Shown: piece by piece, positions 11,925 through 25,000 of the stretch
How positions within the stretch are numbered: position 1 is the stretch's first letter
Layout: every line of letters starts with the position of its first letter
Assembly (NCBI GenBank): GCA_026419785.1
Contig: JAODTK010005759.1
Location: 81,246-145,245, forward strand
Length of the DNA: 64,000 nt
Reading direction: 5' to 3'
Origin: Sclerodactyla briareus
Lineage: Eukaryota > Echinodermata > Holothuroidea > Dendrochirotida > Sclerodactylidae
The notes under the pieces: model-generated
Told to the model about the DNA's origin: nothing
The model's database searches: none
Seen by the model: the letters and a program-made list of their open reading frames with translations, nothing else
Made by a program: the position numbers and the translations under genes

Positions 11925-12015
11925 CGCCACCGACACTTTGGTGGCTTTTGAACCCACTGACATGAAATTTATGAATGAACCTGGTTATTAGACTAGACTA
12001 CAGCTGATCATTTAT
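11925..12015 (-). ncRNA. tRNA-derived SINE-like sequence (candidate)
   Basis: On the minus strand, GCTGTAGTCTAGTCTAATAA resembles an RNA polymerase III A box and GTGGGTTCAAAAGCCACC resembles a B box with T-arm, about 45 bases apart, as in tRNA-derived SINE heads. The sequence after the B box ends in a short hairpin, GCCACC with GGTGGC, then an A/T-rich stretch. It does not fold into a full tRNA cloverleaf with acceptor stem, so a SINE head or tRNA relic is more likely than a tRNA gene. Confidence 0.35.
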
Positions 12016-12518
12016 ATAATAACCAACCCTAGCTAGATTCCATAGGCGAAAACGGCGTTGACCCTAAATGAATTGGATACACCCCAGCATCCACGGTGAG
12101 CATGTCATAATAAAACAGTGAATATTTCGCCTAAGCATGAAAGTCCTGCTATCTCGAAAGTGGCCACTCCTTCCCTCCTTTTTTTTTTTAACTGTGTGGG
12201 AGTGGTTCCAGTCAATGGAGAATTGTCGAAGCGGAGGGGTAAGGGGGTGGGCCTCCTGTCCGCCATCTGTTGAACGCCCTTTGTATCAGAGAAGGAAAAA
12301 AATCCCCAGACGTCAAAATGATGAAGTGATTCCTGGGCATATCATCTGATAGTAGTCAAGTTTTCGTTTTTCCTACACTCTCTGCTCAAATTGAATCATA
12401 ATAGCCTTGCCCCATTGTACCAGTTTGTTCCACGGGAGCTACAACCTTCTCCCCCCCCCCCCGATCCCCCTATACAATTGAAAAATAAGATCATGCAACA
12501 ACACATTGAACTCGCTCT

Positions 12519-12990
12519 CACCCGGCATGCAGACATAGCTGATAATTGTAGGTGTCCCATAATTCTCCCGAAATCACCACCACTCATACATCACAATGAT
12601 CGCGTTCATGTCCTCATCATGGGAAGCACACCCACAAACGTTTGAACTGAATCCCACCCGGCATGCTGCCTAGCTGTGACATGGTAAGTGTCCACATTCT
12701 CCTAAAATCAACCACCTACTACTACACCAATGAGAAACGTTCATGGTACTCATCATGGGCAGCACAGGCCACCAAGTTTGTAACATTGTCTCGCCAGGAA
12801 TGTTGGCCTCTCCTATTGCAAGGTAACGTACACAGACAGTGACACCACAGAAAATAAACTGAACTCAATGTAATCATTCAGGGAACACACACTCAAGTTT
12901 GAACTTCAAACTGAGCAGTCGGCCGTCGAGTTTAGCTGTTACAGGGTAGCTTACACACCCTTTCATACTAATAACGGACTGCTTAATATC
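12519..12990 (+). repeat. Tandem repeat, ~136-bp unit, 2 clear and 2 decayed copies
   Basis: CACCCGGCATGC occurs at 12519 and 12655, a spacing of 136 bases. Each copy then has TAGCTG, ATTCTCC, AAATCA, CA(A/T)TGA, CATCATGGG, GCACA and ends AAGTTTG or AACGTTTG. Weaker copies follow at about 12791-12902 (ending TCAAGTTTG) and from 12903. Non-coding; an 84-codon frame over it is a shadow. Confidence 0.6.
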
Positions 12991-13079
12991 ATTGCATTTC
13001 AGCGTATCATCGTCATTTCTCCCTCTCGTCGAAACTTGAGATCTCGGTGCAATCATAAATACGTGGGCCACCCGTCGAT

Positions 13080-14760
13080 TGTCACGATTCCACTAGGCAT
13101 ATATTATAAAAAATAGGGGGTTGTGTAACAAATATATTGCTACAGATTATTTTCAGCGATACGAGGTACAAATTTACGAAAATCATACACATATGAAAAT
13201 CTTAGCAATCTGCCGATCTTATCACATATCAAGGCATCTCTTTTCACCAATCCGCTAATTTGCCGGGGGGGTTCGCTGAGATGCATTGCCATTACAAACA
13301 ATTTATTTAACATACAATGCGATCCGCCCCAACTACCTCGCCTGCATGCGCAGTCTTGGTTTTGACCATTACAATATGGCAATTCTCTAGCTACCTATAG
13401 TGGAGGCGGGTGAACTGCCGACGTGTATATCCCCGCAGGGATGGCCTATGTGGACCACATGTTGAGAAAGCACATCAAAATAAAACAGAGCCGATGATTT
13501 TGATGCGAAATCTTTCAAGCATCATGGTACAATCATTAAATTCGAACGAATCCCTGATAAAAGGGTGGAGAGGCAGCCCGGTAGCCGAATACCCAGAAAA
13601 AAGGGCACACGACTGTTACTCCGTTCCAGCCACTCCAACAGCAGATACCCAACGAGTCACCCTCCGGAAACAGAGTGGGAAGGGTGGTATGGATCCCATG
13701 AAAAGGGATGTTTATGATGTTTTTGAGGATCAGTCACGGACTATTGGGAAGATTATTGTTCTGTAATTAATGAATTAATTGTGTACTAGTCTCCTATCGA
13801 AGAGCAGTTTGCAGCTGGAGAATCGGAGTGTAACTGCGGGTTTCAAGGATGGTTCGAGAGCTGCTAGTACGATGGCGTACAATTTATTCATATTGGGGAA
13901 CCAGTGAAAATAACACTATGCAATCGAAATCTCTAGGATAGGCACGGATGTTGTTTGGGAGAAGATGCTGGGAGTACGGTTGGCCGAAAAATGGAGCGAT
14001 CTGAATCGGCTTGCCTAAATTATTATATGACATAGTATGGTATTATGGATTAGTTGAATGCAAAAAGGAGGGTTCAATTTGTTCGAAAGGTTATGCGGCC
14101 ATTTTAGAATCTAAAATTGCGCCATTTTGGGGAAATGAGGTCATACCCTTCGCAAATATATCACCTACGGACATGATGCTTAGTGGCTAACATCATGTTT
14201 TAGTACCAACGGATCCAGCTGTAGGTAACCAAACGATAAACGAACAAAAGGCGGCTACTGTGGTTTCAAAATGGCCGTTCTTGTTCGTCTGAAAATGAGC
14301 GAAACGCTGATTCAAGCTACGAGCACGCTTTCGCAGTCAATGGCACACACATCGGACATGTGTTCAGTTCTTCGTATCGAGAATAATCGACTTTTCTGTG
14401 TTAGGGTTGAGAATACACTCGGGATTAGAGAAGGCACGACGCCGTATATAGTGGTGCTACTTTTTACACGAGCTGGGCGATCGGGCCAGGGTTTCCTATT
14501 TTAAAAACGGAATTTTAAGACTAATTCTGGTTGTAGAACGGAGGATGTGGGGGTTCGTCACCCCCCCCCCCCCCACCCTCCTCAGAAGCTGCACAGGAGA
14601 CATACGCATGAGATAAAATCGGATCGCAGAGGTCGTTCATTTATAGTAACAATGAGTCATTGACCATCTTGTGTACAATATTATTCCGAACACTGTCCAC
14701 ACGGGCTTAGGTCCAAGCTTCCAATCAGGTCATCACGAGGCTTTGCGTAAGTGAAAACAT
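13080..14760. other. Unassigned DNA, no supported gene
   Basis: A 118-codon plus-strand frame (13410-13766) is the longest open stretch, but it has no family resemblance I recognise and no clear splice sites. A 77-codon frame at 14271-14504 is also unrecognised. A C run lies at about 14560-14575. No other structure is supported. Confidence 0.35.
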
Positions 14761-15069
14761 TGTATGAGTTGGCATTGTCATATTTATTCAGCACGAACCT
14801 CCTACGAGAGCAAGTATGCGCTAAGCTTGCAAGGTTATCGGTATGCGGCGCGAGCTAAACAAGTATTCCACGAGGCAAGCCCGCTGCTCAATTTTGTAGA
14901 GAACATAGAGACCCAGCCACGCATCCATCAGTTGTGCTCTCTAGGCGCGAAGAATGCATGTGCCGTCCAATGTGGTGCCGACGATTCATTCTGGTTCAAA
15001 CTTCCCGATCCTGAGCGAAAATTGGCAAGACAACATGCGTCGGAGTGGAAGACCATAGGCGTCAACTCA

Positions 15070-15250
15070 TCGTCAAAAGTGCGGGGAGGGGGGGGTAACA
15101 AAATTGGGGGGGGGGGGGCATGACCTCGCCGCCAAAAAAAAATTACTGGTTGTTGTTTGAAAAAAAGAAAATCAATGGGGCGTCCTTAAATGGGGGGACA
15201 CGGCGTTCCTAACGCCCCCACCCCCCCTCCAGGATTGACGCCCATGAGGC
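15070..15250 (+). repeat. Dispersed repeat family B, copy 1 (G-run, CATGACCTCGCCGCC, C-run)
   Basis: G-rich run, then GCATGACCTCGCCGCC plus A9 and TTACTG, then a second G-rich block, a C-rich block and CCAGGATTGACGCC. The same order recurs at 16240-16405. The unit opens with a GACCATAGGCGTCAA-like sequence (15048) and ends with GATTGACGCC, so GGCGTCAA and TTGACGCC form an inverted pair at its ends, as in a foldback or terminal-inverted-repeat element. Confidence 0.6.
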
Positions 15251-15999
15251 GACGACCGTTTACCATGCGAGGCAAGAAAAATCCGAGCATATTGGAATGC
15301 AGATCTATATACTCATAGCTATAAGTGATGAGATTTAGAGTTGTAACTGCAAATCAAAACAAGTGCAGTGGTGGGGGTCGTATAACAAACTGACGTTTAC
15401 GGGCGAAAATCCGGTGGATGACTAGGAGTCGAAGAAATATTCGCGCGCCAATTGTGTTACGTCCGAGAAAGGTGTTACGCACTGCATGGTATGGTTTGAC
15501 TTAGTGTCATAATTATGTGGCACGAAACAAAACAGTTAGCTGGCGAAAAGTATCTTCATTCTATAGGCCTACTACGTTGTGGAGGAGGTGTGGAGTGGGA
15601 ATGTTGTCATGGAATGTTCTTTCCTTCTGAGTCATAACATTTGCTGTCACACGTATCATGCAACTGCTGATTTCAAAACCGCAACCCTAAATCATAGGCA
15701 GGCCAATTAGTGAGAATTTTTTCAGTTTGTAAAAGATATAGTGATCAGCGTGCGCCGTCAAAATACTGAATTATCTTTTTACCGCCTTGTTGCAGTAGTA
15801 GTAGGGGCTTCGTGGTTATAGGCCGAGGGGTGAACAATGGAACTTGTGGCTAGAATTAAGTTAGCTGCGTCATAGCTAGCTATGACACGTATAAACATTT
15901 AATATAAGTGAAACTTCCCCATAATCGAATACATGTGATTTGCACTTTCGCCGTGATTATCAAAACCAGATTCGTTACAGTGAGGGTACATAAGACTAA

Positions 16000-16100
16000 T
16001 GTCAGTCTAGTTGGTTCAGTGGGTGCCAACGCATACGTGGACTATCGATTACACTATGGTAATTCATAAGATCAGCAGTTCGAACTCCTGATTGAACAAC
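16000..16100 (+). ncRNA. tRNA-like A and B boxes (candidate SINE head)
   Basis: TCTAGTTGGTTCAGTGGG near 16006 resembles an A box and CAGCAGTTCGAACTCCTG near 16074 resembles a B box. The spacing is within the range for tRNA-derived SINEs. I could not fit acceptor and anticodon stems, so this is not called a tRNA gene. Confidence 0.3.
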
Positions 16101-16234
16101 CATTTGTTGCTAGGGCACTCTTCCTATGGTTGTGGAACTATGTATTCACTCCACTCCATGCTAGGCATATGCGAAAATAACGATGTGTCGTTTCAACTTG
16201 CTTCCCGTTCTGGTAAAAGCACAGGCGTAATCCA

Positions 16235-16410
16235 TCGACAGAAGTGGGGGCATGACCAAAGTGGGGGTAGGACATGACCTCGCCGCCAAAAAAAAATTAC
16301 TGATGTTGAAAAATGATGACTGGGAAAGGGCATCCTCAAATTTGGGGGGGAGGGGGGGGGAACGTCCCGTGGCCCCCTCCCCCTCCCAGGATTGACGCCA
16401 ATGGCGTGAG
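16235..16410 (+). repeat. Dispersed repeat family B, copy 2
   Basis: Second copy of the family at 15070-15250: GGACATGACCTCGCCGCC, A9, TTACTG, a G-rich block with about 17 G, a C-rich block and CCCAGGATTGACGCC. Same orientation, 1.17 kb downstream. The G-rich and C-rich blocks lie in one strand and can pair, giving a long GC hairpin. Confidence 0.6.
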
Positions 16411-16675
16411 CGTGGGGGTCGGCCAGGGTCAGGGTAGATGACTTTCGACATGTTCGACTTCGTAGCGATTATAATTAGACTAGCTAGTGTAATCGGAGGA
16501 TTAATAAGGGCTTCGTTCTAGTTTGGCCCTAGAACAATATTTTGCAGCCTCGCAGACCTTCAAATTAAATTCTGCAACACTGATTTGTCCCGTTGCAAAA
16601 AGATATTATAACCTACTTCAACGATTGATTGATTCCTAAATGAGAAATTATCCATTTAGACTTTAAATGGAAGCC

Positions 16676-16693
16676 AAAAAAAAAAAAAAAAAA
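16676..16693. repeat. Poly-A tract
   Basis: A run of about 18 A residues following TTAAATGGAAGCC. No retroposed gene body is recognisable upstream. Confidence 0.8.
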
Positions 16694-17366
16694 TGTTGGG
16701 TTTGTACTGTAATACTGTGAGGTCACTTTTCATTGCGGAACAATTATAATGTTGCGCAATTGTTCCGCATAACCACTAAATTCAATACTTTAATTGCCTA
16801 ATGGTTCGGAATTCAGCTTACAAAGTGAAGAAAAGAGGAAAACAAAACAAACAACAACGGTAACTGGTAAACAAAGAATAAATAGGTGGTAGGGATTCTC
16901 GATGGAAATCTTGCAAATTGGGGGAGGTAAATGGTTCTCGTGTATCATCATATATCATATGAAGGAAGCGAAATCGACTGAAACATTAAATCCTTTAGGG
17001 TGCTTTTAGTGATGCTCTATGCGTTTCAGGTCTCTTTGCCTGTACATTTTGCATCAGTTCCAAAACTCTCGGGGTCGGGTTGCCGTTCTTCTGAGTGACC
17101 CTGGCGGTCCTGTGATACCGGCTTCGCCTTCATACCGGGTTCTTTTCTTGGGGCATGACGGATAAAGGTGGCGTCGGTGGCGGCAGGCCTGCCGTCAGAT
17201 TGTGCAGAGGCCGAACCCCGGGGGGGTAGTAGCCCCTGGGGAGGCTGCCTTTCCATGTGGCGAAATACAGGCACCTCATCTGTGTTCGCGACTAGGGTCA
17301 CCCTAGCTCGGTGTTTCGGGGTGCCTACCCGAGGTCCGTGCTCTCCGAATTAGTCATGTTGTTGTC

Positions 17367-20300
17367 TTGTCGATGCCGTGGGTTTTCCACGTGCCCGTCA
17401 TTTGTCCTCCCTTCCTACTACCTTACCATAGTGATTCAGTTTCCCACACGTCACCTATGAAAGCCCCCTCACGTGATATTCTGGTCGCGTTTTCTTTCTC
17501 TATTTGCGATATACGTGGTTCCCGCAATCTCAATCATGTCCACCAACTCCTCATAGCCCAGCGTCCTCATCTACTCTTTTTAATAACTGAAACACAGATT
17601 ACATCACCTCTTTAATTTAACACATCTCCAGTTTCCCAACTATAGTCTCATGATTGTTCCATTTCAGGCCTTTGCAGTGTGCGCCTTTGTTCCATCAGCA
17701 TCCCTTGCAGCCGGCTTTCTGAATTTGATCTCTGTTGGTGATGACTTTCAACTTCTCGGATCAAAGTCTCTCTTTTTCGCTGACTAAGGTGTTCGGTTGT
17801 GTCTAACGTTCGCCCAATTGTTAATAATTCACGATTGGCTCTATTCTCGCCATCTCCACCTCTGCTGTTGAATACTAATTTTCAACGATACAACGACTGT
17901 GTAATTGCTGTAACGAGGGGATTTCAAGTGGAATATGCAGAACTGGCTCATTCACTCTCACCGGCTCTGATAGAGCGGTGTTGAAGCGAGTCTTTTGATA
18001 TACCAATGGTCCCCCAGTTCATCAATTCTCCCACCCGTATCCCAGAGCGGGCCTCGGACTCTGCTGACTGTTGGATCTCTTATCACTACTCAGCCCCTCA
18101 TTACAGTCCAGCCGCTGTCTCTGCCCTATGGCTCCTCTCTGACCATTGCTATTACCCTTGTATCATCAATTAATTTTTATATGCCAAGCTCCCCACCAAG
18201 GCAGGAAAATCTGGAACAATCCAAAGATGACTCTGCGTCGGTCTTCGGGGATTTTTTTCGGTCTTCCCTGGGATGAATGGGAAAGACTTTCTCAGAAGAC
18301 CCCTCTACTTGATTATGCTAGTTAGGAATTATTCTTTTGGGAATGAACACTTTTATTCCCTACACTTCAAGAGCAGGCTCCTCTGGCATCACCTTCATGG
18401 TTCAACCATCAATGTATTACTGCCGTCCAGGAGAAGAATCGACTTTATCGAGCTTGGCTATCATCTCCTTCACCTGCTTCCCGTCAAGCCAATGTTACTG
18501 CTCGTATTGTGTGCTCTGAACTATCGATGCGGCAAAAAACTCTTCTTTCACGTATGGCTTATAAGCTTTCATCCTGTCCTTCTGGTAAGTCGTTCATTTC
18601 GGTCCCTGGCCAACTCTGTGTCCCAGAATTTCTGTACTTCCAACTTCCTTCGCTGGTCAAACGTGATGGCTCTTTGGCGTGATGCCACCTCTAAATCTAA
18701 TACTTTTGCTGAGCTATTCTCTTCTAATCCACTATGAACACAGATGCTCTCCTCCTCCATCTTCTGCCAGCTTTAGTGAAACGATCAGGATGTTTTTCAC
18801 CACTCGCAGGTCCGCCAAACACTCACTAGTTTAGACATTTAATCAAGCATCTGTTCCTGATGCATTCCTCCTAGAGTCCCCTGAAGTGTGCCCCCTAACT
18901 GCGCGATCCTTAGCAAGCTTGACCGCCTTTGTTATTCTATTGGATGCTACCCTTCTGTGTGGGAACATGCTTATGTCTGCCCAGTCCCTAAATAGGGTGA
19001 CAAATCCAACCCCTCAAATTACCGGCCGATTGCCATCACCTCGGTCCCTCCAAGTTATGGAAACTATAGTAAACAAGCAGGTTTTGAACTGTCTTGATTG
19101 TCACTTCTCATCAGTGACCACCAGTATGGTTTCCGGCATGGCCGATCTACTTGGGACCTACTATCCTTTTGTCACCAACCAGTGGGCCCAAGCCATTGAC
19201 TTTTTCGGTGAAGTAGGGCTATTGCCCTCATATCTCCTAAGCCTTTGACCGTGTTGCACGCCTGGACTCCTTGCCAAATTACCTCCTTTGGTTCAGCCCC
19301 CTTCTCACTCTTGGACCTGCCATTTTCTTACGTCGCTCTATCTCTGTTAGGGTTGTTGGTGCTCTCTCCGAGACCTCCTTATCAATGCTGGTGTTCCTCA
19401 AGTTGTGTTTTCTCTCCTACACTCTTTCTCATTTTTATCAATGATCTTCGTAACTCTACCTCCTATAGTATCACTCTTGCTGATGATTCTAACCCTTCAC
19501 CACTCTCTGTGCTTTCCTCGTCCCCGGAAGCGGAACGATTTTGTCTACCCACCGTTCCCTATTTGCCATCAGCTGAATAATGAACTTCATTCTATTTTGA
19601 ACTGTGGCACTGCTAATATGGTTACCTTCAACCGATCTAAAACTCAGAACTTGCTGATTTCTGTTCGTCGTGCTTCTGATGCACCAGCTATCTTCATGGC
19701 TGACCAGATCCGCCCTCCGTCTACTTCCTTAAATACTTGGTATGAAATCAGCACAACCGTCATGGACTAATCATATTAGTCTATCGCTACTATTCTTCTC
19801 GAAAGTTGGGCTTCTTATTTCCGCAAGGAATACTCCACCTCACAACAGCTACTTCTGCTTTACAAAGCCCAAATTCGCTCCCAATGGAATATGGTTGCCA
19901 TATTTGGGGGTGGGGCTTCCCCATCCTCATCTCAATGTCCCTTGATCGTATCCAGAGAAGGCCATTCGTCTCATTAACGATGATCTCACTTCAGTCTCTA
20001 TCCTCGCAGAGCTCTATCATCTCTCTGCCGCCTTTACCGTTACTGTTATGGTCACTGTTTTCTTCTGAGCTGGGGATGCTGTTCCTCCTTTACTCGAGGT
20101 TACTCGCCAGACTCGCTCTTCTTCTTCCAGCCACCCGTTCCGGTTGCATCTTCCGCGTCATCGCACCGAAACCTATGCTCGCGCCTTTTTCTCGCACTTC
20201 GCGTGCCATGAATAGGCTTCCTCGTGTGTATTTCCTCCTGATTTGGACCCTCCAGCGGTTCAAGAGTAGAATCAACAAGCTGGATCTATTCTCTTCTTTT

Positions 20301-20373
20301 AGTTTTGTGCTGGGGGTTTGCCTTTTTGTTAGTAACTTATGGGTTCGCCCTTTCCTCATGTCATTTTAGTAAA
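17367..20373 (+). mobile_element. Jockey-like non-LTR retrotransposon, degenerate
   Basis: Plus-strand element with endonuclease and reverse transcriptase signatures broken over three frames. Endonuclease: SICDIRG near 17501 and LFLITETQ near 17576, matching the N-terminal E-containing motif. RT: METIVNKQVLN near 19057, FVTNQWAQAIDFFGEVG near 19170, NAGVPQ near 19385, LFLIFINDL near 19430, a LADDS version of the YADDS catalytic box near 19480, and MVTFNRSKTQNLL near 19620. C-terminal end: YGCHIWGWG near 19890, RIQRRP near 19950, then SRTSRAMNRLPRV near 20191. Length (about 3 kb) is near that of a complete second ORF. No ORF1 is seen. Many stops and shifts make it inactive. Confidence 0.8.
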
Positions 20374-20523
20374 AAATATCTATATGTTAATACAAAATCA
20401 GCGGGATATGCTGTTACGCCCTCATTGACTATCTATCCTTTCAGACTTCACCATGCTGCTAATTCTATAATTCCCAGGGTTTACGGCCCTAAATCTGCTC
20501 GAGATACTCCTCTTTTGACCCAC

Positions 20524-20558
20524 AGCGGGGGGGGGGGGGGGGGTGGGGGGGGGGGGAA
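20524..20558. repeat. Poly-G tract
   Basis: About 30 G residues interrupted by one T (20544). Lies about 150 bases after the Jockey-like element and next to TCGTGGCGTAGCG, a motif often seen beside such G runs. Confidence 0.9.
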
Positions 20559-21099
20559 AAAGGTTCATTCATCGGGTAACTGACGAGTCGTGGCGTAGCG
20601 CTATGTCTGGTTCGCATTCGAGAGTTCCGCTGGATCGTCACGCCAATCAAGTCGAAGCAGCTCCGCTACAACGGCTTCTTGTGAGAACATTCGCCCATTC
20701 CGCCGCTGTTGCATGATGGCGTCCCAGATTTAAGCAGACTACGATACCTGCACGCGCCTGCCTCTCTTGGCCACCACTTACCTACCTTATTATTATTATT
20801 ATATCTTCGGTCTCGAAGGGCCGGATGATATATGTAGTCAGTGGACCATTCAATGTATTACGTTGCTGTTGCACAGCAATGGTTGTTATAGTAACATAGT
20901 GATGGTTTATTAGGAAATATCCACTGAGGGTACCCATGGTGGGGTACCAGCTGCCGATTTGGTTTCTCGCAATAATTTCCACTTTGGAGTGGCCCGAACA
21001 TAGTGAATTTTTGCACACGCCTTCTGATATTCACAAAACACATATATTCTCTCAAAAATTACTGCTGTAAACTATCGAAATTGGTGAATTTAGGGGGGA

Positions 21100-22010
21100 A
21101 ACTAGCCCATGGCTAGGATTCCATAGAGCGTAAAACATGCGTATGTGAAAAATTGCCAATTTCCGTGAACTGAGCGGGGGTTGTTTTAATATGTTATATT
21201 TAGTTGAAAAGATAGATATACGCATCTATGGAACCCAGCCTGAGGCTAGGAAATTCCATAGCTGCGTATGTGAAAAATCGCAAATTTAAGTGAACTGGCG
21301 GTGGATAGTGTTTGTTTTGGGTATATGTTCTATTTAGTTTGCCAAAGAGGGATATTAGTTCCACAGAATCCAAAAATTCATAAATTGAGGCACAAAGCCA
21401 ACGCTGAATGAGCGAAATAAGCACATGTACTAATGGCGTATGCGTATCACCGCGACCGCGAATGAATGCTATGGATTATCTTCCTTAAAAAGCCAAGCAA
21501 CAGCAATATGCATGAGCTGCTGCCTCTCATTGTCCTTTCGTATACACTTATAGTGTTGCTCGATAGGGTTTTCTCTTCTTGAAACAAACGTTTGTTTCAA
21601 TAAAATATGTGATGTTCACATCCAGCCCGGATACGCAGACGCGTCTATGGAATCCAGCTAAGGCTAGGATTCCATAGATGTGTATTCGGTCCGGTACGCC
21701 AATGTAAAAATCGCCAATTTCCGTGAACTATCTGGCGCCAAGGGCTGGATATGTCCTACTTAGTAATGGCTAATATAGATATTGGTTCAACGAGGCATTG
21801 TCTAAAAATAAATGAAGGCAACCAACACTGAAAGGCGAAATAAGCACATAGACCAAATGCTGTACAGATGCGTAACAACCGCTAATGGACTGCTGCATTT
21901 ATCGTCTTTTCACATAAACTTAGTGTTTTCTCTTCTGAACAACACCGCAAGTAATATGATTTTACATCCAGCCCTGATACGCAAGACTCATCTATGGGAT
22001 CCAGCCGTAG
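21100..22010 (+). repeat. Hairpin-bearing tandem repeat, ~350-430-bp unit, about 3 copies
   Basis: Each unit carries a strong inverted repeat. Copy 2 has ATACGCA-T-CTATGGAA at 21218-21233 and TTCCATAG-C-TGCGTAT at 21254-21269. Copy 3 has CTATGGAATCC (21645-21655) and GGATTCCATAG (21667-21677). After the hairpin all copies continue GTGAAAAATTGCCAATTTCC-like and GTGAACT. GCGAAATAAGCACAT recurs at about 21411 and 21836, and CATCCAGCCC(G/T)GATACGCA at 21618 and 21964. Copy 1 is partial. No protein is encoded. It may be a tandemly arranged MITE or a foldback satellite. Confidence 0.7.
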
Positions 22011-22059
22011 CGTGTTGTACGCAAGGCCCGTATCCTTGTTGGAAGGGACGTGTGTGATG

Positions 22060-25000
22060 AGCGCAGCCGTATTTTCGAATCCATTGTAGTTTATTCAGGC
22101 TGACTTGTGGTATGCCGAACAACAAAACATACACTCAATACCGGTCTATCATACATTCAAGTCCAGTCATACTCCATCCATTGACGCAATTTATATGCCT
22201 ATATAAATTGTATCTACAGTGCGGGAGCTAGGCAGAGAAACGGGTGAAAGTTGGAATTCACCCGAAGGAGTGAAAACGTATGGTCTTATAGCTACGTCAT
22301 TGTGCAGTAGCTGCAGCCCAGTCTTTTCAAACAACCTGTTGGATTTTCCGCAAACAATGTTACCATGTAGGTTTCGAGAATTAGGCTAACCTATCAGAAC
22401 AGCTCAATTTGCGACGGTTTGGAATTCAGTAATACATACCCAGCCATTAAGTTTCGAAAATACGAATAGAGCCCACGTAGGCCTGCGAGAACTTCCTTCC
22501 GCGTAATATCGCCTGGCTACCAATTTTCCACCGAGTGGGAAACCACTCAAACAACGGGCGACAACCGGGACTGAAACTTAACACGTCAATAGCATGCACA
22601 CAAGACTGCCGTGTTTATCACAACGTGCTTGCACACAAGCCCACGTGAGCAGTTGAAATTACACGCGCAAAACCGCTGGGGCAGCAGATGAAAGCTACAA
22701 GGTCAAACGCTGTATGTGTGTCCGAGTTTATATGTGGCAGGTATGCATGAGTGACAATAAAACGCTGGCCGGGATCGCTTCGGTCAGGAACATTAGAAAT
22801 GTTGCCAAAAATCTCGTAAACGACTCGGTGAACTGTTTAAAAACGCCAAGCAAAATTGTAGATTGGAATTTTGTCTTTTCAAATAGTCGGTTCTTGGTTG
22901 GGGCAGCAGGCTGTATAGAAGTCTGGCATTTTGAAAAGAATGTTGTAATGTTCCCCTTGTTCGAAGCGAGGATTGGCGACCTCATCATGGCGATGAATAA
23001 TATTTATTCACGTGCTTCGGGGGAAAATGGGCTGTACCCGTTTCTGGCCTAGGCTCCCGACTGTACTAACACTGATAGGACTAACTGGAACCTAACGTGA
23101 TTGAGATTGTAATTCGACAAGACCTGGATAGACAAAGCTCTAGTTAGTATGTTGGCTCCATATATAAACCCCATTGATTTGGGGTTGAGGTTAATGTCCA
23201 CAATGTGGTGGAATTTGATCCCCTTTTCAGGTTAAACACGGTCACCTGTGACAGTTAGAAATTGCGAGCCCTTCGGTAGGTAATTTTCTGTTTCAAAAAG
23301 TCTAAATAGAGACAAATCATTCATTTAGGGCTAACATCGCGAAAGCGAGATCATCCGAGATGTTAAAACTGTTTGCTCTCTGAAAAGCACACGGTCTGTC
23401 CATTTCGTTAACATTTTGCATTAATGAGTGTTACGTATGGGTCCTCGGCCTACTTATCCCCCCAGATGTAACTGTGTTATTGATGCATACAGTCGTCACT
23501 GAATAACAATGCAATAGCCACTTCCAACTGGGGAAAAATGAGTTGTCGGCTTCGTTGTTAAATTATCGAGTAGGCCTAAAATGTCCATAACAATTAATGA
23601 GAGGATATACAACTAATTGGAAACTTAGAGAAAACATCAAATTGAATACAATAATTGACATCAAAGGTCAATGGTCATGAAAATATTCGAGTGATCAATC
23701 TGGCGATGATGCATCGATCTGCACCACTCAGAGGTACTGTCGTTTAAGTGCACTCGCTGAAGATAAGTGACACGTCAACCCACATATTAGTCACTTCTAC
23801 AACTTTTATGGATTATTGGGAACTAATTTATTAGTCGGCACTGACAGACAAAATATGAAAGGTGACATACCCCTTGTTAATTATATTTTTCAGCACATTC
23901 GACAGTCATCTTTCTGGAGTCCTTATATTTCACTAGAGATGTCTTCCCAGTCAGTCAGATATGATCGAGTTAATAAAACCTGCATGGCTACACAGCTGCT
24001 CCAACTCACATCTACACGTAACGCTGTGTGTCCGAGGCGTTGTTGAAATTCAAGAATTTAAGGTTCGAAATGGAGATGAATATATGTTATAAACAGGAAA
24101 GGCAAAATTTATACTATGCGTGAACACAGCAAGTCCTCGTAGTACACTGGGGCTACACTAGTTCTTATTGGTATCTTTGCAGTCTGGAGCCTAACTACTG
24201 AGCTACTTCGCTTCGGCAAATTACTAACACAATTATTGAAGCAAAATCAATAAAGCAAATTCACGCTTGATCTGCTGCTTTCGATGATTCTTCGGCACTT
24301 CATACAGTTTTATTTGACGTGATCTCTTCTTTTATCAACGGACTAATTCGATTTTTACGCCGGTATATACATCACCCCGCATAGATGATCCTACCTCACA
24401 CTTTGCCAGTGGCTGACGACGCCAATTTAGGTCCTGCATTGTTAGTTATTGACATTCCCTAATTGGCTCTCATGACCTGCCCGGATGAATGCTTATATTT
24501 GTACCAAAATCCAATATGGAACATGATCTACACACTATGTGACATCCACTGATGAACCACCACCGAAGTATGGAGCAATTTTTTTTGTCGTCCACTTAGA
24601 TGTACTTACGGGATTTTTCAGGTGACACTACTCGTGATACACAGAGACTGGTTTACTCCTCGATGATTTACCAATACAATTTCAATAGATCGGACCTCAA
24701 AAATTTGTATCTTATGACACGGCTTTGCCCCGACTAACATGAATATTAATAAGGGGACCAAACTACGAACCCCATAGCACCACAGGTTTGGGACTACGGT
24801 TGATCGAATTTTGCTTCTTAGCTTGTCCACCCATGAATAATATTCGACTTGACGCCAAAAAACACGGGATCATCTGGGGCACCCATTGTTTTATTCTGGT
24901 CGTTAATGCAACTATTCATGTACCGTTATATAATATAACTTTCGTGCGAGATTTTAATTCTTTTATATCAGTATTATAATCATCACTTTCGGTGACCGTA

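Noticed and set aside
17026-17301. 91-codon minus-strand frame upstream of the Jockey-like element, as a possible ORF1
   Set aside because: It is on the opposite strand, and no ORF1-type domain or zinc knuckle is visible.
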